In this document: piece by piece, positions 34,663 to 44,434 of the stretch
Numbering within the stretch: the stretch's first letter is position 1
Layout: every line of letters begins with the position of its first letter
Assembly: GCA_949130485.1 (NCBI GenBank)
Contig: OX422183.1
Location: 22,116,702 to 22,180,701, forward strand
Reading direction: 5' to 3'
Length of the DNA stretch: 64,000 bases
Source of the DNA: Agelas oroides
Taxonomy: Eukaryota; Porifera; Demospongiae; Agelasida; Agelasidae
Notes under the pieces: model-generated
What the model was told of the DNA's origin: nothing
What the model saw: the letters and a program-made list of their open reading frames with translations, nothing else
The model's database searches: none
Translations under genes and position numbers: made by a program

Positions 34663-34840
34663 AAGGAGAGGGAGAGGCTGTGGAGCTGTATTGCCTCAGG
34701 TCAACCACACCCACTTAAATCAGGAAGGTTGAGCGCAGCCCACGCCCATAATTCGTTGTTTGATGATACACAGCTTTTACTTAGTCTCACAGTCTTGTGT
34801 GGTCAAGGCTAGAAACTACATCACTCGTTCCTTCTCTGTG
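34663..34840 (+). promoter_or_regulatory. Upstream region and leader exon of copy A
   Basis: GGAGAGGGAGAGGCTGTGGAG, CCACACCCACTT and GCCCACGCCCATAATTCG parallel the copy B region. The leader (AGTCTCACAGTCTTGTGTGG ... CTTCTCTGTG) ends at donor GTAAGTTGTG (34841). The matching acceptor CTCCTTTAG precedes GTTGCAGTAGTC at 40064. The resulting first intron is about 5.2 kb and full of insertions. Confidence 0.5.
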
Positions 34841-35175
34841 GTAAGTTGTGATTAAGTGTACCGGAGTCAGACCCAAGCAGACAGTAGTCTCCGGCGTAGC
34901 CAGACTCGGCTACGCGAGACTATTAAGCAGACAGCTCGGTCTGGCTTCACCAGACTAAGCCTCAAGTTTGTGCGTGGAGTAGCTAGCTAGGCCGGCCTAA
35001 CTCCCAGTAGCAGAAGACAGTGTTAATATTTATTAACCCAAAATATGTTCTAAATCCAATCTGCCTGTCAATGTTATGGCCCCACTAGCTACCCCCTATT
35101 GTGTGGTTGATGGGGATTATATGGCAGGGGTTGACTAAAGACAGTGCCTTAATACTTGGGAATTTGATTACCTCA

Positions 35176-35277
35176 TAGCCTCGTTCCCAGGCCCTGCCCA
35201 GCTTTCCATCGCTTGCAGTATGGAGAAGCCGTACTAATAAGCGACGGAAAGCTGGGCGGGGCCTGAGAACGAGGCTA
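35176..35277. mobile_element. 102-bp TAGCCTCG-family MITE, 9-bp target duplication
   Basis: TAGCCTCGTTCCCAGGC to GCCTGAGAACGAGGCTA, flanked by ATTACCTCA on both sides. The same interior block GACGGAAAGCTGGGCGGGGC as in 29440-29502. Confidence 0.9.
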
Positions 35278-36582
35278 ATTACCTCAGACTGCTATAGTTA
35301 CACCGTATGTGTCAAATCCCCAATAATCTCCCACTTTTTTTTGAGGGGATTAGATTACAGGGTGTGCCTCACTATGTGTTTTAATTCTTCAAGTCCCCAC
35401 CTAGCTTGCCTCACTATATCCCAACATTGATAGACACATAAAAACTATAACTAAACTAATAGCATAAACCTTCTGCTAAAACAACACTTGTAGAAACGTG
35501 CATGCACCAGCTAGGGGATCTGCGGGCATGCTTCCCAGAAAAGTTATGTAAACTTCCACTAAAATCGTTTCTTAACTAGTCTCTAAACATTTTCAATCTA
35601 CCACACAGCCTGGGATCAGCAGTAGTAGGCCCAAACCCATTGTGTAGTCAGTGGAGTAAGCAACTAACCGGACAGAATTTGCAGCTAACCTGAAGCTAGT
35701 GCTACCAGCTGATAATTTAGGCCTTGAAGTGTATAAGATAAGGAAACAGAGCCATACATACTCTTAAGCTAGTTTGGCTGCATGTTGATGCACAACAAAA
35801 CACTAATATATGATGTCCAGGCACACATGAAAAAAAGGACTTTATAGGACATCCGGAATAATTATGTTACTGGTCCAATGTGGGATTTGCATGACAAGGC
35901 TTTGTGCACTTTACACTATAGCCTATAGCTACCTTCATCGTACCAAGGCATTAGTAGGCACCAGCTCCCAATGGAAATGTGGGTATTGCACAAGGAGTCA
36001 AGTGTGTAGGTAGTGATGCTAGAAAGAGTATAGATTATGTTTGTCCCATGTGACTTTCCGCAGTACATTGTACTAGGCAGCATTGGCAAAGTTCTAGTCA
36101 GGAATGAGTGATGCCTTTCCTGGTCATGGTCCTGGGGTTTTTGAGTTATGTCTACTAGACTGGAAAGGTGTCTGCAGGTTCACTCAGTCTAGTGCATGTA
36201 TCTATAACTGTGATAACACTGCTTGTCCTGTAGTGTTACTAATAGCATCACACCAAAAGCATGCAGTGGTATGAGTTTCAAGATGGGAGAAACCTAGTTT
36301 TATTCTCTACCAAATGTTAAATTGTTTTCAAACCTAGAAGACTCAGACAGGACAAACTGGGCATCAATCATCTCCACTACATGCATGTACGTTCAGAATA
36401 TTACTCTAGTAAATTTATGTTGGGCCTGAACAGGACAACCAGAATATCAAGTTAGTTTGTGTAAAGTTTGTTTTGCACTGGAAAAGGACAATCTAGTTTA
36501 CATGCACTTGCACACTCAACATAAGATCACAATTACCTAGATAAATAGACTGACATGGTATTTACTGTATGACAGTAGGTGC

Positions 36583-38600
36583 TCATGAATATTGAAATTT
36601 TTGCTGAGAGAGCGGGAAGTATATAGATACATGGAAAAATTTCCGGAATTCAGCTGAGATTCGAACCCAAGACCTTCTGAATACTACACTGTTAAAATTG
36701 GTTGAGAACCTGTTAGCATATATGTTATCACCCCTGAATGTGTTGGCGTAGAAGCTGCTTATGTAGCTTGTCTTCCGCTCCTCTGCCAGCGAATTTTTTT
36801 TGGACGAGGTTCGAGAACTTAGTCGCAAAACGACGGAAAATTAATGACAGGGTTGTACCCATTCTGGAGCTTACATAATCGGAATGACGTAATATGCCTG
36901 TCAAGATCTGCTGAGTTTGCCCAGCATGTTGTTCCTTGCCGTCTGAAGTTGACAAGACTGAACGTGATTTACCCACACAAAGTGAGAGGTTGAACTTAGA
37001 GGCATTTTCTGTTAGCAAAGTACCGCTTTCAAGGCCTGCTGATAATTTAGAAACGTTGGGTCTGTTGCCTTTGATAGGCACATAAACATCATGGGTTAAC
37101 CGTTTAACAGCGATTGACGCCTATACGCATCATCGAAATTCGGCCGCATGTTATCAGTTGGCGCAATCCGTTTTGAAGATAGATTCTGCGCTAGCAGAAA
37201 GGGTGGGACAGGGGGAGGTGGGTGGGTGCACCGCTCTGGCTGACAGTGCATGGCGGCTGTTGCAGCTGGCTATAGAAAGGGCCTGGTCAGCACCGGATGG
37301 CCCATTCTTCTGCTTTGTTGTACAAACGAGCGTAGAAAACGGTGCTTTCACCTTGTATGGACTCCATTTCTGGCTTTTTAGGCAGCTTTCAGTCTGGAGG
37401 AGCGCTGTCTAGTCGGAGGGCCCTGACTGTTGAGCGCTCGGTAATGAGTGGGTGTGGTCAGGGTCATGAACCTGCAAAGAACTTCTGAAAGAAGCTGTGG
37501 ATCAAGTTTCTTGAGCTAACTCCTGGCAGAAGTGGAAATACAGGTGAAAGAAGGTTGGACTAGTCTGCACAAGACTATTAAGGAAATTAATTTAGTATTT
37601 AAAGGGTTAAAGGGACTTTGAATGTTGAGTAAATGTTTGAGGTTTGATGTTGCTGGTGGATCACCCATTATGATAAAGAACCAAATCATTCAAGTCATCA
37701 CAGTATGTAAGAGAGGAACCTAATAGCAGAAGTATCACAATCCCACAGCAAATGTTAGTTTTGATCAGCAGAATGAACATATTTCTGGAAATTGATATGG
37801 CATTTTCATTGGCTAACATAAATGAGATGAGAATTTAAGAGGCATTTCGCATTACCAAGTGATGGTATTCTGGTATCAGAATTTCCCTTGCATGGAATAC
37901 TATCAGAATATCCTGCTTTACCTTATGAAGTGAGAGGTTAGAGACATTTTCCGTCATCATTCTGCTGATCAAAACAAACACTTGCTGTAGAAGATTGTGA
38001 TACTTCTGGTTCCTCTCTTACACACTGTAATGACTTAGTCCAGCCTTTATCGTAACGTGTGATTGTTGATGTTTAGAAAACAGTTGATTCCAAGAGTTCA
38101 GATCGCAGAGTAAAATGACAATGCTAAAATCAAGTATTGATGCCAATGGTAGCTATGCCAGATAGTAGGATGGAAGCCAAAGGCAACCGAGACCCAATGT
38201 TTCAGTGCCGTATTTAGTAAGTAAATTATCAGCAGGCCTTGAAAGCGGTACTTTGCTGATAGAAAATGTCTTTAAGTTCAACCTCTCACTTTGTGTGCGT
38301 AAATCACGACTTTTGACACAGTCTTGTCAACTTCAGACGGCAAGGAACAACATACCGGGCAAACTCCGCGACTTTCTCGGATCTTGACAGGCATATTACG
38401 TCATTCCAATTACATAAGCTACCAGAATGGGTACAACCCTGTCATTAATTTTCCGTCGTTTTGCGACTAAGTTCTCGAACCTCGTCCAAAAAAAAAAATT
38501 CGCCCTCTGCCAGGGGCCTGAGTGGCTTAGTGGTAGGAGCATCTGACTATATTATTCAGAAAGTCTTGGGTTCAAATCCGAGCTAGATACTGGAATTGTG
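36583..38600. mobile_element. ~2-kb foldback composite with SINE-like ends, inside intron 1 of copy A
   Basis: The left arm (about 36590-37080) is the reverse complement of the right arm (about 38165-38590), including GGACGAGGTTCGAGAACTTA / TAAGTTCTCGAACCTCGTCC and a tRNA-like B-box segment in each outer end. A second inner inverted pair lies near 37690-37770 and 37960-38030. The centre (37150-37470) is related to 57715-58015 in block B. No protein is recognised. Confidence 0.7.
38518..38583 (+). repeat. tRNA-derived SINE head
   Basis: TGGCTTAGTGGTAGGAGCA fits a polymerase III A box and GGGTTCAAATCC a B box at tRNA-like spacing. The acceptor arms do not pair, so this is a SINE head and not a working tRNA. 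Related B boxes occur at 36655 (reverse) and 56798. Confidence 0.6.
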
Positions 38601-38801
38601 TCTGTGGAATTATTCTCACTTTCTCAGCAAATACATCAAACCCTCTCTGGCTTGAGACTGTAGCTCATGATCAGCTGATCATCGAATCTCGATTTTGGGT
38701 TTCACTCTTGACCTTTGACCTAATGCATGGCAGTGTGGTATGACGTGGCAGTGCACACATTCTACTTTGGTATGACAAATGTCCACGATATGAACTACAT
38801 A

Positions 38802-39598
38802 GAGTAAGTTAGCAATTATCGGACGACAGGCATATTCGGACGCTCAAACACGGAGGGAAAACTGTGTAAACATTCGGCGATACCGCAAGACTGTAGCGGA
38901 GGTACGCGGTACCTGGTGTACCAAAAATGACACCCGCGCATTGTTTCCTGTTGGCGCTAGAAGCTATAAAATGGCCGTCCGAAAAACATCAATCTTCGTA
39001 TCTATTTTCAGACACTGTTGTTTGTGCCTTCTCTGAAGCTGCTTTTGGAGAGATTTTAGCATCGATACGATGCCCCAAGACCTCCCCAATTCGCAATATA
39101 TTTTGGTAGCGGTAGCTGCTTTGAACACTCAGGGGCGCAGCTGAACATGGACCAGTCCGATTCGATCAATAATCGGACGGTGAAATTTGTCGTTTCTTGC
39201 TGTGTTGTCTCCAAACAAGTCGAAATCTCCACAATATTAGCATCAGTAGAATCTACAGGCTCTTGGCTACATGCTGGTACTTGTCCGGTGTTTGTGCGTT
39301 GAGTAGTTCTCGAGATATCCATGTTTCTTTCCATAAAGTACGCTGGTTGATTTACTTTAAAATGTGCAGTATAGGTGAGTTCGAACAATATCGTGCAATA
39401 TCTCGAGAACTACTCAACGCACAAACACCGGACAAGTACCAGCATGTAGCCAAGAGCCTGTAGATTCTACTGATGCTAATATTGTGGAGACTTCAACTTG
39501 TTTGGAGACAACACCGTATGAAACGACAAATTTCACCGTCCGATTATCGCGTTTGAGCGTCCGAATATACCTGTCGTCCGATAATTGCTAACTTACTC
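38802..39598. mobile_element. 797-bp TA-flanked foldback element, GAGTAAGTTAG family
   Basis: Ends GAGTAAGTTAGCAATTATCG and CGATAATTGCTAACTTACTC-type are reverse complements, with TA on each side. Subterminal TCGGACGACAGG motifs occur in both arms. An inner palindrome (about 39168-39546) has ATCGGACGGTGAAATTTGTC ends. Block B lacks it at the matching site (near 57025), giving an empty-site comparison. No coding capacity. Confidence 0.9.
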
Positions 39599-40075
39599 TA
39601 CTGCAAACGGTATGAAAGGATTCATTTATGGATTCATATTGCAGGTATGAAACTCACTGAGATGAAGTCCATACTATGTTGGTAAGAAATTCGTACCGCT
39701 GTTTTTGCTGTGTACTTATGCTGCATCTAAAATGATTCATCTCCCAGTATGTACCATCTTATCTGAATGTGTATGATCTTTCTACATTAGGTGACCCTAT
39801 TTCTCATATATTGGCCTAACCTTCCCAACTAACACAAAAGGGTAGGTACCATGAGTAAATCGGCAGTGTCTCCCAGTCAGTCCAAGTTTGATTGTGTTAT
39901 GCGAGCAACACTGTATGGACTGTCAGCATACGAAACAGAGTATGGGGTAGTAATTTAAGCTGAAGTGCTTGTCTTACTGTTTAGGGACCTGTAACTTGCA
40001 GTGTCATTGTATATCTACACCAGGAGTAGTTTATGCACTAAAACGAGATTGTATCTCCTTTAGGTTGCAGTAGTC

Positions 40076-42238
40076 ATGACCACCCGAGAAGATGATAATG
40101 GCTTTGAACAGGTCATTGAAGTTTCTGATACCTCAAAACTTGACTCCAATCCACTTAGTATGTACCTAGCTACTTAGAATGTAACAATTGAATAGAGGAC
40201 TCTCTGTTAAACTATCTCTTGATGAACATGGAATGTGCATGCACCGGGTGGAAACATAAGAGTTGTGTCATTTGCGAAACAAACTGCAATAACATAATGA
40301 TTGGTGCTGTGTGCAGATACACATGGCGCATGCAAACTAACCAAGGCCTTCGTGTACTGCAGCTGTATTATCAGTTTCTGGGTAATGTATATAGGAGAGA
40401 AGTTATCATCAGTCTGTAAGAATAAGTGCCAGCCCATCCATTCCATAGATTCAGCTGTATAATCAGTTTCTGGGTAACGTAGAGAGTAAGTATCATGTCA
40501 TTTACAATCCATAAAGAGGAGTGCCAGCCCATTTACATTTATATGTAAATGCATGTGTGACAGTCCCGTGTAGAAATCAAAGATTATTCCGTTGCGTATT
40601 TCGATCGCATCGGTAAGTTTGAAGTACCGTATTGCTGAACTTCCGTTAAGGGCGTGGCTCATACATGCTTCATCAGTCTGTAAGAATAAGTGCCAGCCCA
40701 TCCATTCCATAGATTCAGCTGTATAATCATCTAATAAGTCTATGAAGCGCGTATGAGCCCCGCCCTTAATGGAAGTTCAGAGAAACGGCGCTTTGAACAC
40801 AGCAATGCGATCGAAATACGAAACGGAAAAATCTTCGATTTCTGCATGGGCCTGCCACATGTGTGAATAGTTAGCTGCTCCAGACACTGATGGTACAGTG
40901 ACACAACTTTTAGGTCGTCATATAACGTTATGTTCTGTCTCACTGTTTGTTTCAGGTTTAGATGCTCTCTTTGATGTGCAAAAAGAGCTGAACCAAGTCT
41001 CTGGCAAGTGGAGGAGCATTGGAATTGCTCTGCGATTAGATCCTAATATTTTAGATGGCATACAAACCAAGAACAGTGGTGACCCTTCTACTTGCCTGTG
41101 TTCAATGGTGACAGAGTGGCTAAAGGGGAACTACAATGTGAAGAGGTTTGGTGAGCCATCCTGGCAGTTGTTGGTTGATGCAGTGGGTGACCCTGCAGGT
41201 GGAGCCCACATGGCACTGGCAAGAGACATAGCCAGGAGACACAAACTTAGAGGTACGTATGCCAAGTGGGTGTGCAGTATGAAGGTATCATAATCTCTGC
41301 ATGAAGAAATAAATGTAGTTGCTATAATAACTTTCGTGTACAACACTATTGTTCCCATTAATATATCGCACCATTACAATCCAGTCAGATTATACAAGTG
41401 GTGTGACCCAAGGACTGCTAACCTTCATCAGCAGCTATGTACCAATTTGTACAGTACTAATAATACTATAACCCATGTCTCCATGTCTCCCACTTCGTAA
41501 GCCACCACACGTGCAATTCCAACACAAAATGTATAGCTTTAGTTAATACTATAACCTATGTCTCCCACTTCCTAAGCCACCACACGTGCAATTCCAACAC
41601 AAAAGGTATACAGCTAACAAGCTTTAGTTAATCCACCACACTGTTCATAAACTACTTACCAATAGTTATAAAGCACATTTCACACTTCAACATTACCTAT
41701 GCCACTAACAACTATAAATCAACAATCAAGACAGCTAGCTGCCAGTTACCTGCATGAGTGTGCCTGGAGGTCAGTGAGCAGCAGTTGCAGTGTGGGAAGA
41801 GAAGGGAGAGAGGTTGGAAGCAGTGGAGTGGGTAGAGTGGACTTGCCAACAAACAACAGTAGCCTGGAAGCCTGCTCAACTTAAAGCATCTTCTAGGCAT
41901 CAAATCTTCCTTCATCACCCAAGAAAAAGAGCTCTTCTGAAAGGAATGGTATGAGGCTGTTGATGTAGAAGTGCAAATTTATTCTGCAAAGAGCCATGTG
42001 GTGCTGTTTCACATTTTAGACTTATGTGTTGAGATTATCATTTCATGCTAAAACCAAGGTGATTGCTCAAGTAGTTTGAGTTATGCCTGTTGTTGTTGAT
42101 GACAATGACAATGACAATGATGGCGATGATGATGATGATAATGATGGTGACAATGATGATGGTGACGATGATGATGATGATGGTGATGATGGTGATGATG
42201 ATGATGATGACGATGACAATGATGATGATGATGATGAC

Positions 42239-42276
<38 letters not shown>

Positions 42277-42489
42277 CAATGATGACGATGATGACGATGA
42301 TGATGATCACGATGATGACGATGTCGATGATGATGATGATGATGATGATGATGACGACGACGATAACGATCGTCATCATCGTCATCATTGCCATCATCAT
42401 CATCATCATTGTCATCGTCATCATCATCACCATCATCATCACCATCATCATCATCATCGTCACCATCATTGTCACCATCGTCATCATTG

Positions 42490-42524
<35 letters not shown>

Positions 42525-42564
42525 GTCATCGTCATCGTCGTCATCGTCATCATCGTCATCATTG

Positions 42565-42597
<33 letters not shown>

Positions 42598-42623
42598 ACA
42601 TCATCATCATTGTCACCATCATT

Positions 42624-42655
<32 letters not shown>

Positions 42656-44434
42656 GAGCAATTTCGCTACTGCAAACTTTCATGTTTAAATGTCTTCACA
42701 ATGCTTTTGGGGAACCTTAATACTCCCCCCAATGATGATAGCTGGGTGTTTAGATAAGCTTATAACACATTTGTGGCCGAGTCCTAGTGTTTTACTTAAT
42801 TATTGCAGATGTTGTGTGTCTGCACCATATTTCTCAGAGTCTACCTACTCTCTGAACTTAGCATATATAGCAGATATTGTTTACTATAAGTTGAGTGGTC
42901 TGAGTTTATTACGCATGTTTTTCCTCATTTTCTTACAGATCCATCCCCACTTTCTCTTCCTCCTCCTCTTGATCCTCATCATCCTCCTCACCATCATCCT
43001 CCTCACCATCATCCTCCTCACCATCATCCTCCTCACCATCCTCCTCCTCCCCATCATCATCCTCACCATCATCCTCCTCACCATCCTCCTCCTCCTCCCC
43101 ATCATCCTCCTCCTCCTCCATCTCGTCATCTTAGCATCGTTGTTCTCTTATTATCTGCATTCATTTTTATTTTTGTAATTGTTTGGTATCTCATACCTTC
43201 CCTCCCTTATCCTTTTCCTCTTCTTTCCCCTCTTTCTCCTTCTCGCAAATTTTTTGGCATCTTTGTTCTTTCTATGCTGTTCTTAATATTGATTTGGTAT
43301 CTCTTCCTATCTCCTCCTCCTCCGCCTCCCCCACCTCCCCCACCTCCTCCACCTCCTCATCATCCTCCTCCTAGCATATTTCCTCTCTCTATTCTGTTCT
43401 TAGTATTATCTGCATTGGTTTTGTATTTTTTACCTCCCATCCCTTCTACTCCCCTTCCCTCACCTTCTCATCAGTCACTGTGTCAATTCATGGTAGCAAA
43501 TTTCTCAACATATATGAAACAAAACAGTGAATACTTGAGCCCTCCATTCTACACGCACCCAAAAGGCTACAAACTGTATCTCTCTGTGTTTGCTAATGGC
43601 AGGAATAATGGTAAAGGTACTCATGTGTCAATCTACGCTACACTTATGAGAGGAGAATATGATGACCAACTGAAATGGCCATTCGAAGGTGATGTTGTTG
43701 TTGAGCTGCGTAACTGGAAGGAAGACAAGGGACATCACAAAGACACTTTTTCTTTTCCTATGATGGATGGTTACTACAGAGTCAATGGCAACAGCATGGA
43801 TGAACGTAAACTAGGACGTAATTTGTTCATTTCCCACTCCACCTTGTTATACAACTCCACCACCAACACACAGTACATTCAGGATGACTGCTTGTGCCTG
43901 AGAGTGAAGGCAATAGCAGTCTACTACACTTCCCAAGTCCCCAAAATTCCATCTTGGCAAGACCCTCTCACTCCTTCCCAATCACTCTATGAGTTCACAC
44001 TGACAGAATTCTCTAAGCGAAAGAAGTTTGACAATCAGTACTACAGCACCCCATTTTACACACACCCGACAGGCTACAAAATGTGCCTGGCTGTAGATTC
44101 CAAAGGCTATGGCAGTGGTAAGGGTACTCACGTCTCAGTCTTTGTCGCTGTTATGAAAGGGGAACATGATGACCAGCTCCAATGGCCATTTAAAGCCAAA
44201 ATAGTTGTTGAAATGGTGAACTGGATGGAGGACAAGGGACATCATGAAGTGACCTTTGATTTCACTGGAATAGACATAATCAACAGAGTAGCTGATGAGA
44301 ACAAAGTCAGAGGACCAAGATTTGGAAACCAGCAGTTCATCTCCCATTCCTCCCTGCCTTACAACCCCACCACAAACACAGAATACCTCCAGGATGATTG
44401 CTTGCGACTCAGAGTGAAAACAGTAATACTCTAA
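40076..44434 (+). CDS. Death domain - three membrane segments - twin MATH protein (copy A, intact)
   Basis: Model: exons 40076-40157, 40956-41252 and 42939-44434, both introns phase 1, 624 aa. Residues 1-27 are acidic. Exon 2 is one death domain (about 28-126; W-x2-IGIALRLD, CSMVTEWLKGNYN, W..LVD). Exon 3 encodes a Pro/His linker made by CCT/CAT repeats, hydrophobic segments near 191-212 (IVVLLLSAFIFIVIVWYL), 231-250 (GIFVLSMLFLILIWYLFL) and 276-293 (SILFLVLSALVLYF), each preceded by Pro-rich sequence, then MATH1 (about 306-456) and MATH2 (about 470-624). The MATH domains match TRAF-C: YKLYLSVFANG, GKGTHVSI, GE.D.QLKWPF. A death domain signals in apoptosis/NF-kB-type pathways and TRAF-C binds receptors and adaptors, so a membrane signalling role is inferred. 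TRAF RING and zinc fingers are absent. With three passes, the two ends lie on opposite membrane faces. Confidence 0.75.
40550..40865. mobile_element. Inverted-repeat insertion in intron 1 of copy A
   Basis: The arm at 40555-40670 (TTTCGATCGCATCGG, CTTCCGTTAAGGGCG) is the approximate reverse complement of 40742-40865 (CGCCCTTAATGGAAG, GCGATCGAAATACG). A short host segment (AGCCCATCCATTCCATAGAT) is repeated at 40433 and 40696. The matching place in block B (58955-59000) lacks it. Confidence 0.6.
42090..42657. repeat. GAT/ATC inverted microsatellite in intron 2 of copy A
   Basis: About 275 bp of GAT/GAC repeats is followed, across a short centre ACGATAACGATCGTC, by about 285 bp of CAT/CGT repeats, the complementary arm. 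The whole could fold into a long hairpin. Long open frames here (poly-Asp, poly-His, poly-Ser, poly-Met) are repeat translation and not genes. Confidence 0.9.

Noticed and set aside
38518-38583. Functional tRNA gene
   Set aside because: A and B boxes are present but acceptor and anticodon arms do not pair; related partial copies nearby indicate a SINE.
42038-42757. Very long open frames of poly-Asp, poly-His, poly-Ser and poly-Met on both strands
   Set aside because: They are translations of GAT/CAT trinucleotide repeats, open in several frames at once, and lie in an intron.
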